Of a stretch of 64,000 nt of DNA, positions 10,009-18,894 are shown in pieces (position 1 is the stretch's first letter; each line of letters opens with the position of its first letter). The DNA is from Methanosarcina sp. ERenArc_MAG2 (lineage in GTDB: Archaea; Halobacteriota; Methanosarcinia; Methanosarcinales; Methanosarcinaceae). The notes below the pieces were generated by a model. The model had not been told where the DNA came from and searched no databases. It saw nothing but the letters and a program-made list of their open reading frames with translations. The DNA is taken from assembly GCA_023955635.1 (NCBI GenBank), contig JAMXHR010000018.1, positions 16,309 through 80,308 on the forward strand, in the 5' to 3' direction. Position numbers and translations under genes: made by a program.

Positions 10009-10266
10009 CGAAGTCCTCTCCTATTTTATCCCTTTCGAGCTTGCTATCTCCAAAATTTTTGTTATAATCAGGCATTTTGTGTATTATTACGTCTCTAAAT
10101 TTATTTTTTTATTTCTGCTGATGTATAATTCTTTTATGAGACTTCTTAAGTGCTTTTCACTCGAATGAGCATAATTATTTAATTTCAGGTTACAAGTATT
10201 ATTCAGATATTCTGCTGAACTCTTTTTTCGCGCCTTCATTTGAAAAAGTTTTCCAAGGACAATTAT

Positions 10267-10878
10267 ATGAAACGCAACATAAAGGAATGGAAAGAAAAAA
10301 GGGCCGAGTTTCTCAAAGGCAAAACCTGTGCGTGGTGCGGGGTTTCCGATTCCCTATGCATTCATACTCCCAGGGCTTTTTCTCCGGCACAGATCAGCTC
10401 CGAGATTTATAGTGCTGCATATGTCAGATTCAGGGAAGTTTATAGGGAAAAATACCAGAAATTTAATTGTACGTCAACTGGTAAGCACCGCCATAAAAGT
10501 CATCCTGCCTGGCATAAAGCTTCAACAGTGCATAAAACCGAACCTGACCATACTGACCTTGTAGAACAGTATATTGAAGTGCTTGTTGAAGACTCAGGAG
10601 AAGGAAGCTTTAAAAATCTTTATCATGAATGGCTTGAAGAAAGCGGAATTAAAGAGCTGATCGAAGAAGAGATTAAAAAAGCAGGGGAAGAATACGAATC
10701 TCTGACAAACGCAATTGCACTTTGCAAGCGGTGTCATTTTGCAAGTCTTAAGGGTATGAATCTCTGCCCTGTATGCAGGAATAAATATAAGTCCTTAAAC
10801 TATGAAACTTGCTTTGATTGCCTTCCCAAAGATAAAAAGGCAGAAGTTCTGGCAAGGCAAAAAAGAGAATTTTCTTGA
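10267..10878 (+). CDS. Zinc-binding HNH-like hypothetical protein
   Basis: About 203 residues with three metal-binding clusters: CAWCGVSDSLCIH near the start, CKRCHFASLKG in the middle of the C-terminal half and CPVCRNKYKSLNYETCFDC at the end. His-rich HRHKSHPAWHK and HKTEPDH lie between. The pattern recalls HNH/zinc-ribbon proteins, but I do not recognise a named family and the catalytic HNH triad is not clear. I chose the ATG at 10267 because AAGGA sits seven bases upstream; a TTG at 10240 is in frame. Monocistronic in this context. Confidence 0.7.
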   Translation: MKRNIKEWKEKRAEFLKGKTCAWCGVSDSLCIHTPRAFSPAQISSEIYSAAYVRFREVYREKYQKFNCTSTGKHRHKSHPAWHKASTVHKTEPDHTDLVEQYIEVLVEDSGEGSFKNLYHEWLEESGIKELIEEEIKKAGEEYESLTNAIALCKRCHFASLKGMNLCPVCRNKYKSLNYETCFDCLPKDKKAEVLARQKREFS

Positions 10879-10943
10879 GAATTCAGGGCAGATTCCTGAT
10901 AAATTGTTTTCCGACATGCTATAATTTCTGGAAATTTCTTTTT

Positions 10944-11162
10944 TCAGAGAAGAGCCCAACCACTTCCTCCACAGGCTCTACACGTCCCTATTTCTAGGTA
11001 GCCTGCCCCATTGCAGAGAGGACATATTATTGCAGGCTGGGCAACGAGTACATCCCCCTGTCCTCCGCAAGCTTCACAAGTTCCACTTCCATCATGCCCG
11101 GTTCCACTACAAAGAGAGCATTTTTCCGGAGCGTATTCAGTATCTATAAACATATGAAACAT
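10944..11162 (-). CDS. Small DnaJ-type zinc-finger protein
   Basis: Seventy-two residues, almost entirely CxxCxGxG-type motifs: CSLCSGTGHDGSGTCEACGGQG, then CPLCNGAGYLEIGTCRACGGSG. This is the cysteine-rich domain of DnaJ without the J or C-terminal domains. Such stand-alone modules may bind zinc and unfolded substrates or act in protein maturation; the function here is unknown. It ends ALL at 10944. No neighbour suggests a partner. Confidence 0.75.
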   Translation of the reverse strand: MFHMFIDTEYAPEKCSLCSGTGHDGSGTCEACGGQGDVLVAQPAIICPLCNGAGYLEIGTCRACGGSGWALL

Positions 11163-11728
11163 CTTATTACCTTCAAAGGTCCGATTGCAGAAATTATCTG
11201 AAAAATTATTTTAATACCTATTTTCGGCGTTCTGAGTTAAAAGATCTTCCAAAAAGATAAAAAGGAAAAAGTTATAACTTAATTGGCGGACTTCCTAGTT
11301 TTTCAGCATCTGCAGGCTTTTCTCATGTGTTTCTAAAATGTTCTTAAGAGAACCTTGAGGCATCGCAAAAATTTAACTCCCAAAATCAATGAAAAATCTT
11401 TTTCTCTTACATTTTCCTTTTTAATTGTAAGTTTCAGGAGGGCATTTTGCCGCAGGAAATTATTTTCCTGTCTATTTAAGGTTGTTTGCCAGTCCAATAT
11501 CTTCCAAGGTAAAGGAAAGCTTTTGCAGAAAAATATTTTTTTCTCTGCCTTATCTTTCTAACGTTTATCTATAACTTTTTACTTAGTAACAGAAAATATT
11601 ACTTTTAACGATTCCGGTAGTTTTAAGTAACATCAAAAAATAATATTAATCGGGGGAGGTTTTGAAGTTGTGCCTGATAGGCATACGCTTTAAAAGGAAT
11701 ATTTCCTGAAATTTAAGGAGTTGGAAAT
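11163..11728. other. Intergenic spacer upstream of the PRC-barrel genes
   Basis: About 565 bp, AT-rich. The only signal I can support is the purine-rich ribosome-binding site just before 11729. No gene, RNA or repeat recognised. Confidence 0.5.
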
Positions 11729-12121
11729 ATGGCAGATAGATATAATCCTGAATTTTTGTCAGCAAGCACAATAAAAGGGGATAAAGTAGTCAATAGAGCT
11801 GGGGAGGATCTTGGGAAGATTGAAGAATTAATGATTGATCTTCAGGACGGAAGGATAGCATATGCTGTACTTTCTTTTGGCGGATTTCTGGGTATGGGCA
11901 ACAAATTATTTGCTATTCCCTGGAATGCTCTTACTCTGAGAGTGCATGAGCACGCCTTTTTACTGGATATTCCTAAAGAAACCCTTGAAAAAGCAGAAGG
12001 CTTTGATAAAGACAACTGGCCTACAACTAACCGAGAATGGCTTGCCACTATGTATATATTCTACGGATATCAGCCTTACTGGCAGACAGAAAGGGTAGAG
12101 GCTCGGCCAGGTAACATATAA
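11729..12121 (+). CDS. PRC-barrel domain protein (single domain)
   Basis: A 130-residue protein with one PRC-barrel: FLSASTIKGDKVVNRAGEDL, IEELMIDLQDGRIAYAVLSF, FAIPWNALTLRVHEHAFLLD and AEGFDKDNWP. AAGGAGTT precedes the ATG at good spacing. PRC-barrels occur in photosynthetic reaction-centre H subunits, RimM and stress proteins; here they probably bind RNA or protein partners. It is the first of three closely related tandem domains, and its upstream region also resembles that of the next gene. This indicates tandem duplication of a whole gene unit. Confidence 0.88.
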   Translation: MADRYNPEFLSASTIKGDKVVNRAGEDLGKIEELMIDLQDGRIAYAVLSFGGFLGMGNKLFAIPWNALTLRVHEHAFLLDIPKETLEKAEGFDKDNWPTTNREWLATMYIFYGYQPYWQTERVEARPGNI

Positions 12122-12265
12122 TTTCTAAAATGAGCAAAACAAGCGCACCCCTCGATTTCACTGGCGAATAGGACGGCAGGGGCGAACTTAATCAGAGAGG
12201 ATTTTGAAGCTGTGCTGGGGGTACAAACTTTAAATATCCTTTCTAAAAATTTGGGAGTTGAAACT

Positions 12266-13042
12266 ATGGCAAATAGAAATAATCCAGATTTTTTGTCAAC
12301 AGATACGATAAAAGGGGATAAGGTCGTCAATAGAGCAGGAGAGGACCTTGGGAAAATTGAAGAATTAATGATCGATCTCCAGGATGGAAGAGTAGCATAT
12401 GCTGTGCTCTCATTTGGTGGATTACTGGGCATGGGCGACAAGTTATTTGCCATTCCCTGGAAAGCTTTTTCGCTGAGGTTGCACGAGCATGCTTTCTTAC
12501 TTGATATTCCTAAAGAAACTCTTGAAAAAGCAGAAGGTTTTGATAAGGATAACTGGCCTACGACTAACCGTGAGTGGCTTTTCACTGTGTACAGCTACTA
12601 TGGTTATCAGTCTTACTGGCAAACTGCAGCCGTTGGGCAAACTGGAATGATGGGAGAGACAGAGTCGGAAAGAACGGCCCCGATGAGAAGTATGGCAAAA
12701 GATAATCCTGAATTTTTGTCCGCACATACGATAAAAGGAGATAAGGTCGTCAATAGAGCTGGAGATCACGTTGGGAAAATTGATGAATTAATGATTGACC
12801 TCCAGAATGGAAAAGTCGCATATGCCGTGATGTCACATGGAGGAATCCTTGGTATCGGCAGTAGATTATTTGCTATCCCTTGGCAGGCTCTTACTCTGAA
12901 AGTGCATGAGCACGCTTTCGTTCTTGATGTTCCTGAAGAAACCTTTCATAAAGCAGAAGGTTTTGATAAGAACAATTGGCCTTTAACTCGTGAGGAACTC
13001 TCCAGTGTCTACAGTTACTATGGATACCCGTTTTACTGGTAG
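12266..13042 (+). CDS. Two-domain PRC-barrel protein with TAG terminator
   Basis: Two PRC-barrels joined by a linker (QTAAVGQTGMMGETESERTAP). Each domain has the KGDKVVNRAG, ELMIDLQ(D/N)G and AIPW(K/Q)A motifs of the preceding gene. I chose the ATG at 12266, which follows GGGAGTTG and aligns with the start of the first gene. The stop is TAG (13040-13042), at the position of Gln codons in the two sister copies (CAG after YW in the first gene, CAA in domain 1). The bases beyond it encode a recognisable copy of the same linker to a TGA at 13145-13147, so UAG read-through or pyrrolysine insertion is conceivable. Confidence 0.88.
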   Translation: MANRNNPDFLSTDTIKGDKVVNRAGEDLGKIEELMIDLQDGRVAYAVLSFGGLLGMGDKLFAIPWKAFSLRLHEHAFLLDIPKETLEKAEGFDKDNWPTTNREWLFTVYSYYGYQSYWQTAAVGQTGMMGETESERTAPMRSMAKDNPEFLSAHTIKGDKVVNRAGDHVGKIDELMIDLQNGKVAYAVMSHGGILGIGSRLFAIPWQALTLKVHEHAFVLDVPEETFHKAEGFDKNNWPLTREELSSVYSYYGYPFYW

Positions 13043-13345
13043 GCAGTAACTGCAGGACAAACAGGAATCTCGGATGAGATCGAATCTGAAAGAATGGCCC
13101 GGATGAAAAGAGAGATAAACTGGAATGCCCAGAGAGGCAGAACCTGAAAGAACGTCCCGGGTAGAAGGGGAGAAACAAGGGCGACTAGAAACAGTTGAAT
13201 AAATACTAATAGTACAAGAAAAAGCAGGACTAGGAAAGAAAGAATAGAAAAACTGGAAGAGAAAGAGACAAAGAGAAACGGGAGCAGCTAGAAAGAGAAA
13301 AGATGGTGGAGAGGCGGGAACAAAAATACAAGTAATAAACAAATA

Positions 13346-13368
13346 AGGGAGACATATTATGTCTCCCT
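13346..13368. terminator. Perfect 11-bp palindromic hairpin
   Basis: AGGGAGACATA, one T, then TATGTCTCCCT forms a near loopless palindrome downstream of the PRC-barrel genes. A second hairpin (AAAGTGC / GCACTTT, 13391-13409) follows. Either could end transcription or protect the 3' end. Confidence 0.5.
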
Positions 13369-13495
13369 GGATTAAATCGGGTTTATAGTAAAAGTGCTTT
13401 TGGCACTTTAAAATTGACTCCAATAACTATGAAATAAATTTAAGCTCTTATTTTGGTTTTTTTAGCTCGTATTTTTATTTTTTCGAATTATCCCG

Positions 13496-13682
13496 AATTT
13501 GACAGAAGCATACATTTTATAATGTCTGAAGGGCTTCAGGCCTCTGTTTTCTTCAGACAATTCAAATTTGCCCCTTGTGTTTATTGATTTTTAACATATT
13601 TCATTTTACCACAAGGTAATATGTCAATGTAATGCGTTTTTTGTAAGAAAATACTGTATTAATTAACAGGATCTGTCAAATT
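13496..13682. mobile_element. 187-bp MITE, copy 1 (TTTGACAG termini)
   Basis: The ends AATTTGACAG and CTGTCAAATT are inverted repeats. The interior aligns over its full length with 43515-43702, sharing GAAGCATACATTTT, TTCAAATTTG, GTTATTGATTTT-like and GTCAATG.AA.G.GTTTTTTGTA segments. No coding capacity. The two copies are 30 kb apart and diverged, which fits a non-autonomous element family. Confidence 0.75.
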
Positions 13683-13691
13683 AGGGAATTA

Positions 13692-14834
13692 TTAGTCTAT
13701 TTTACGAATTAAATTTTCTTTTTCTGTTAAAAGCTTTGCAAGCAGCGATTTTTTAATTTCTACCGCATTATTTGGGCAAAGTTCGCGACAGCAGTAACAC
13801 AAGATACACTTCTCCTGATTTATCCTGAAACTTCCGTCTTCAAGCCTTTCCACGGCATGGGGAGAACAATTCAGATAGCAAGCTCCGCAGCGGGTACATT
13901 TTCTCCTGTTGATCCTGGGATAAATGTTATAGTATTTACCTAGGCTACGGGTAAGAAAAGAAGGGGCCGTGCTGACTCCTCCGCTGGATTGTTTGAATTT
14001 CATTTTGACTTCTTTTAAAGGAATTCCAACCACAACAGGGCACTGGTTCCCGAAACCTTTTTTGACGGCGCCTGCAGTTGTGGGAACTTTGAGGGGGTCA
14101 AAACCAATCATTTCCGCAGCAATGATATCCAGGGAAACACAATCCGGGCTTGCCAGGATTACACCGGAATTTACAGGCTTTCCGTGAGAAGGGCCATTTC
14201 CTTCCATACCCAGAATCCCATCCATAACCGCAAAGCTAGGCCTGATAGCAGAGTATACGTCTGCAACAGCTTCTCCAAAAAGATCTCTTTTTCCAAGGAG
14301 ATGTATCTCTTTTCGGCACCTTAGAGGAAGCGTCCCGAAAAAGTTCTTAACCGCGCCTGTGTAATAGGTAAGTTCATGGGTTTTTAATTTTGGAAGGGAT
14401 ATTACAACATCGGCTTCAAGGACAGGATTTGCAATATATATTTTCCGGAATTGTAAGGGGTCAGGGATATCTACCAGGGTAAAGCCCGCAGTTTCGAAAT
14501 TTACTACCCTGGCTCCTGCCTGTCTGGCAGCTCCTTCTATACCTGAAACTTTAAGAGCTTTTGAAGTGGCTCCCGGCCTTGAGATTCCAGCTCCGTCTCC
14601 GACTATAAGCTTTCCTCCTGCCTGAAGCACGAACTCGCACATCGAGGCTACTAAGGAGGGATGAGTGGTTACTGCGTTCTCTGGAGGACTGGCTGCAAGA
14701 ATATTTGGTTTCAGAAGTACGCGGTCTCCGGGCTTAATTATCTTTTCAAGGCCTCCAAGAAGGTCTAAAGCCTCAGCTATTGCTTTTTTTGCGTCAGAAT
14801 AATCAGGGCAGCGGACTATGGAGACTTTACTCAC
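13692..14834 (-). CDS. DUF362 protein with C-terminal 2[4Fe-4S] ferredoxin domain
   Basis: The 380-residue protein opens with the DUF362 domain: VSIVRCPDY, KPGDRVLLKPNILAASPPE, VTTHPSLVASMCEF, ISLPKLKTHELTYYTGAVKN and AVMDGILGMEGNGPSHGKP. It ends with two [4Fe-4S] motifs, CTRCGACYLNC and CILCYCCRELCP. Cytoplasmic, probably an oxidoreductase or electron-transfer protein; the substrate is not known for the family. Full length for DUF362-ferredoxin fusions. Not obviously in an operon with neighbours. Confidence 0.88.
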   Translation of the reverse strand: MSKVSIVRCPDYSDAKKAIAEALDLLGGLEKIIKPGDRVLLKPNILAASPPENAVTTHPSLVASMCEFVLQAGGKLIVGDGAGISRPGATSKALKVSGIEGAARQAGARVVNFETAGFTLVDIPDPLQFRKIYIANPVLEADVVISLPKLKTHELTYYTGAVKNFFGTLPLRCRKEIHLLGKRDLFGEAVADVYSAIRPSFAVMDGILGMEGNGPSHGKPVNSGVILASPDCVSLDIIAAEMIGFDPLKVPTTAGAVKKGFGNQCPVVVGIPLKEVKMKFKQSSGGVSTAPSFLTRSLGKYYNIYPRINRRKCTRCGACYLNCSPHAVERLEDGSFRINQEKCILCYCCRELCPNNAVEIKKSLLAKLLTEKENLIRKID

Positions 14835-14923
14835 GGCTGGAAAATAAATGGGCTTATTATTAAATTTCTTTCCGGTTCGAATTTACTGGCATTTTTCTCG
14901 AATTCTTTTCTTAATTTTTTCTT

Positions 14924-15354
14924 TTATCGGTTTTTAATTCCTATCATAGAATCTATTTCTTCAGCTATGTTTTCGAGTTCATTGAAAATCCTTTCCGAAT
15001 CCTTTCGCATTTCCCTTACTGCAACTTTCAAGCTGCCCCCCGCAGATATATAAGGCGTTTTTTCCTGTAAAGAAGGCCCGAATCGTTAAGGTTCCTGAGA
15101 TGGTGGTTAACTCTTGATATTTTTATTCCAAGGTCTAAAGCAAGGGCTTCCGAAGATGTTGCCTCGTCGTTTGAGAGTTTATCAAGCAGGCTAAAAATTA
15201 TCCTGGTAGCTGTATTTTCGGTATCCCTACCCGAAGAAAAGCCGAAGCTATCACAGAACCATAATAGGTTCTCTTCCAGGTTTTTGATATGCGGTTTTTC
15301 AATGTTTCTTAAAATGATCTCCTGAACCATCTGGGTAATATTTTGGAGTTTCAC
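14924..15354 (-). CDS. Winged-helix regulator divergent from groES-groEL (frameshifted)
   Basis: The N-terminal half has a wHTH: FSLLDKLSNDEATSSEALALDLGIKISRVNHHLRNLNDSGLLYRKKRLIYLRG, an ArsR/MarR-like arrangement with a recognition helix at ISRVNHHL and a wing at YRKKRLIYL. The frame breaks at C6 (15036-15041). One more base continues it as GSLKVAVREMRKDSERIFNELENI to TAA at 14924, an amphipathic dimerisation helix. Its divergent position and the inverted repeat at 15462-15481 make it a candidate regulator of the chaperonin operon. That role is inference. Confidence 0.7.
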
Positions 15355-15426
15355 ATATATATATTTTATTCAAATTTGTAGATATCGTTTCTATTTTTTA
15401 GTTATCATATTCATTTTTCCGGGTAA

Positions 15427-15437
15427 TTTTTAAATAC
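15427..15437 (+). promoter_or_regulatory. Probable TATA region of the groES-groEL promoter
   Basis: TTTTTAAATAC is a good match to the Methanosarcina TATA element. Transcription would start about 25 bp on, near 15460, leaving a leader of roughly 100 nt before the groES ATG. Confidence 0.5.
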
Positions 15438-15461
15438 AAGTTTTGCATTATGTTAAGATAG

Positions 15462-15481
15462 TTGAGCGTTTCACGACTCAA
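15462..15481. promoter_or_regulatory. Inverted repeat at the predicted groES start site (candidate operator)
   Basis: TTGAG, ten bases, CTCAA. It overlaps the expected transcription start in the spacer between groES and the divergent wHTH gene. It does not match the bacterial CIRCE element (TTAGCACTC-N9-GAGTGCTAA). Confidence 0.4.
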
Positions 15482-15564
15482 TACGTTCATCAATTCTATA
15501 TTGACTATGACTACGATTTAATGTCCAGCTAATACAGGACCACTTGTGCATAAGGAGGAATAAA

Positions 15565-15851
15565 ATGGTGATTATCAGACCTATTGGCGAACGAGTATTA
15601 CTCAAACACCAGCAGAAGGAAGAAGTGACAAAAGGTGGTATCTACATTCCTGAATCTGCACGGCAGGAAAAAAGGAAGGAATTGTAATAGCCGTGGGGAC
15701 TTTTGAAGACGGGAAAGAACTGCCCCTGAAAAAAGGCGACCGTGTTATTTATGGGGGATATCAGGCTGATGAAATTGAATTAGATGATGAAAAGTATGTT
15801 TTTGTCGATTTTAAGGATATCATGGCAACAATTGTGGACGAAAAATGTTGA
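15565..15851 (+). CDS. groES: GroES co-chaperonin, bacterial type (frameshifted)
   Basis: The ATG at 15565 follows TAAGGAGGAA. It encodes VIIRPIGERVLLKHQQKEE and GGIYIPESARQEK. The frame breaks at A6 (15668-15673), and one more A restores KEGIVIAVGTFEDGKELPLKKGDRVIYGG...DEIELDDEKYVFVDFKDIMATI to TGA at 15849-15851. The total length (about 95 residues) is normal for GroES, which forms the heptameric lid of GroEL. It lies 86 bp upstream of groEL in the same orientation, the usual operon. Methanosarcina is known to carry this bacterial chaperonin beside the archaeal thermosome. Confidence 0.92.
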
Positions 15852-15937
15852 ATTCCGTCTGTTTTGAATAATATAATAGTGGGAGTAAATTCAATTTAAT
15901 CCAGGAAAATATCTGATATCAATCAAGGTGAATATAG

Positions 15938-17548
15938 ATGGCTTCAAAGCAAATAATGTTTGACGAAAGTGCCAGAAAGGCGCTCTTAAATGGTGTGGAT
16001 AAAGTTGCGAACACCGTCAAGATAACTCTCGGGCCTAAGGGCCGTTATGTAGTGCTGGACAAAAGCACAAAACCTGTGGTCACAAATGACGGAGTAACCA
16101 TCGCAAAAGAAATAGAGCTTCACGATAAGTTCGAAAATATGGGGGCTAAGCTTGTCAAGGAAGTTGCGTCCAAAACCCAGGATAACACCGGAGACGGGAC
16201 AACTACTGCAACCCTCCTCGCTCAGAGCATGATCCGAGAAGGCCTGAAAAACATCAGTGCCGGAGCAAACCCGATAGATGTCAAGAAAGGTATTGAGATT
16301 GCAACAGAAAAAGTTGTGAGCTACCTCAAGAATAAGAGTGTAGAGGTAAAAGGCAAAGAGAACATCATACAGGTTGCTACCATTTCTGCAAACAACGATG
16401 AGGAAATAGGCAACCTTATCGCAGATGCTATGGAAAAAGTCGGCTACAACGGGGTAATTACTGTTGAGGATTCAAAAACAATGGAAACAAGTCTGGATGT
16501 TGTAGAAGGAATGCAATTCGACCGCGGGTTTGTTTCTCCCTATATGGCAACTGATACCGAGAAGATGATCTGCGAGTTCGACGATCCCTATATCCTTATC
16601 ACGGACAAGAAAATCAACAGCATGAAGCAGATTGTCCCCGTGCTTGAAAAAGTCGCCTCTGAAGGACGTTCCCTCCTTATCATTGCCGAGGATGTTGATG
16701 GGGATGCCCAGGCAGCCCTGATCCTGAATATTATCCGCGGAGCCCTGAGAGTATGTGCTGTCAAAGCTCCTGGATTCGGAAATGAGAGAAAGGAGATGCT
16801 TGAAGATATTGCAGTTCTGACGGGCGGTCAGGTGGTCAGTGAAGAAAAGGGCATTAAGCTTGAGGAGTTCGATGACTACATGCTCGGAAATGCCCGAAAA
16901 GTTACAGTTGACAACCATAAGACCATTATTGTAGAAGGCAGAGGCGACAAAGCAAAGATCAATGAAAGGGTCAGGATAATAGAAGCCCAGATTAACATTG
17001 TCGAGGCTGATTACAGAAAAACTGAACTCAAAAAACGCCAGGCAAAGTTAGGAGGCGGCGTCGCAGTAATCAAAGTGGGAGCTGCAACCGAAACTGAGCT
17101 AAAGGAGAAAAAGATGAGAATCGACGACGCTCTCAATGCCACAAAAGCCGCAGTCGAAGAAGGAGTTGTCACCGGGGGCGGAGTAAGTCTTTTCCGTGCA
17201 ACTGCCATCCTCGACTCTTTGAAGCTTGAAGGCGATAGGCAGGTAGGCTTAAAGATAGTCCAGAGAGCTATCGAGGAGCCAGTACGCCAGATCGCTATAA
17301 ATGCAGGTAGAGAAGGCGCTGAAGTTGTTGCAACCATCAGGGCCGAACCAAATGAGCTCTTCGGGTACAATGCAAAGAAAGATGTTTTTGAAGACCTTTT
17401 CGAAGCAGGTGTTATCGATCCTACAAAAGTAGTGAGAAGCGGCCTCCAGAACGCTGCCTCAATTGCTGGAATGGTGCTTACAACCGAGGCACTCGTCACT
17501 GACTTCGATGAAGAAAAAGATGAAAGGACATCTGCAATCATCATCTAA
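15938..17548 (+). CDS. groEL: GroEL (group I chaperonin, Hsp60)
   Basis: The 536-residue group I chaperonin is intact. KITLGPKGRYVVLDK and NDGVTIAKEIELHD lie at the start, DNTGDGTTTATLLAQ is the ATP-binding motif, and the apical domain holds GMQFDRGFVSPYMATDTEK and KAPGFGNERKEML. VVTGGGVSLFRA is in the C-terminal equatorial part. The C-terminus ends DERTSAIII and lacks the GGM repeats of most bacterial GroEL proteins. It folds substrates in the cytoplasm with GroES. Horizontal acquisition from bacteria is the accepted explanation for the genus. T-rich sequence follows the stop. Confidence 0.97.
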   Translation: MASKQIMFDESARKALLNGVDKVANTVKITLGPKGRYVVLDKSTKPVVTNDGVTIAKEIELHDKFENMGAKLVKEVASKTQDNTGDGTTTATLLAQSMIREGLKNISAGANPIDVKKGIEIATEKVVSYLKNKSVEVKGKENIIQVATISANNDEEIGNLIADAMEKVGYNGVITVEDSKTMETSLDVVEGMQFDRGFVSPYMATDTEKMICEFDDPYILITDKKINSMKQIVPVLEKVASEGRSLLIIAEDVDGDAQAALILNIIRGALRVCAVKAPGFGNERKEMLEDIAVLTGGQVVSEEKGIKLEEFDDYMLGNARKVTVDNHKTIIVEGRGDKAKINERVRIIEAQINIVEADYRKTELKKRQAKLGGGVAVIKVGAATETELKEKKMRIDDALNATKAAVEEGVVTGGGVSLFRATAILDSLKLEGDRQVGLKIVQRAIEEPVRQIAINAGREGAEVVATIRAEPNELFGYNAKKDVFEDLFEAGVIDPTKVVRSGLQNAASIAGMVLTTEALVTDFDEEKDERTSAIII

Positions 17549-17590
17549 TTTTAATTTTTTTATTTTATTTTTTCATATTCTCTTGGTTTT
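17549..17590 (+). terminator. Poly-T termination region after groEL
   Basis: The TAA is followed at once by several T tracts (TTTTAATTTTTTTATTTTATTTTTTC). Oligo-T runs on the coding strand are the main archaeal intrinsic terminators. Confidence 0.6.
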
Positions 17591-17849
17591 CCGTCTTTTT
17601 CTCCTATATTTTCTCTTCCTTATTTTCTCTTTTTTCTGCATTTTCCATTTCTTATTTTCTTTTATAAGTGCGATGGGAATCGAGGACTTTTTTATTTTAC
17701 TTATACACAATATATTTCTAATATCATACTTTATCAATGATCATAATTATTGATTCGTCGCCTTATGATATTTCTGTCTATAAGTTCGGTCTATATCTCT
17801 AAACTCAGTTTGCTATAGAATCTTTATTACTGAAAAGGTGAAAATAAGC

Positions 17850-18676
17850 ATGTTCGAAGTCTACTGTGACTCTTCTTACAATGAGGGTGAGGACTCTTAT
17901 ATCGGCTGTACGGTGCTCCGGGACGGCAAACAGATTCATCAGTCTACAACAAAGGTTCCGGATGCACCTCAAAATAACCTTGACTGTGAACTTGCGGCCC
18001 TAACTTTCGCTGTAACTCTGTCCAAGATATTATCCGAGGGTGACAGAGATATAATTATTTATAATGATTCTACTGAAGCCGTAAAAGCTTTCCAGAAGGG
18101 TAGACCGGAAATCGAAAAGAAGTTTTCAGGGCTCAGTATTAACTTTGAATATATTCCTAGAGAAAAGGTAAATCAGGCAACTGCGGACAGCTTATCTAAA
18201 AAATTTCCGGTATTTTTCCTGAATATTCCTACCTCTGAGGTGGAGTCTTTTTCACGGAGAGAAGATATCCTTTCCGACATCGCCAGAAATGAGCGTAGTG
18301 TTTTTTATCTTGAGAAGGTAGAAGAAAAATCCACAAACAAAAAAACCTGCTATAGGCTAATGATCCGTACAATGGAAAAAATCCTTTCAGATGATCGGCT
18401 TTATCTCATAAAAAGGGAGGTCCAGGCACTCAGGTAAAAGCTGCAGAAGAGATAAGGAAAGATCTGTCTGATCCCTCAATCCTCTCCTCCCTGAAAGCAA
18501 AGGGTGTCAGGCTTGAAAACTCTTATTTCCTGCTGACAGATGAAACCTGGGGGCTTCGGAGTACGGACAATCAGACGTGTTCCATTCTGCCCGATTCCGT
18601 CTGTCACAGGATTATTTGTGACGAAGTAGAAAGATCACCTCAAAATCTCTTCAGAAGAGTTGAACGTTTCAGGTAA
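17850..18676 (+). CDS. RNase H-like protein with C-terminal extension (frameshifted)
   Basis: The N-terminal half resembles RNase HI: FEVYCDSSYNEGEDSYIGCTVL (first acidic residue), NNLDCELAALTFAVTLS (Glu), IIIYNDSTEAVKAFQKG (Asp) and VNQATADSLSKKF (final Asp). The C-terminal half, DERLYLIK...GPGTQVKAAEEIRKDLSD...VERFR-like, is unfamiliar. The frame breaks in the A5G3 stretch 18410-18417, and one more base carries it to TAA at 18674-18676. I chose the ATG at 17850, nine bases after AAGGTG; a GTG at 17838 is in frame. Likely cytoplasmic RNA:DNA hybrid processing; exact role unknown. Confidence 0.72.
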
Positions 18677-18894
18677 TTTTTTCCGTCTCACGGAAATTCC
18701 TTGCATTAATAAATACTCCTCTGGAGATTTATTTTTCTTATTCTGAATATAATCGAAAAAGTTCCGGGAGAGGAGGCTACCAGAATTTTTGTACATGCAG
18801 GTTTCCTGTCCTTCTGTATCTCTCCTAAATCTCAGTGCGGGGATAAGTACCCAATATTTATGAGTATTCTACCCTATATACTATAGGGGGCTAA

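Noticed and set aside
15462..15481. CIRCE element for HrcA control of groES
   Set aside because: Sequence and spacing do not match TTAGCACTC-N9-GAGTGCTAA and no hrcA is seen.
17011..17544. Minus-strand reading frame within groEL
   Set aside because: Ser/Thr-rich antisense shadow of a conserved gene, with no independent support.
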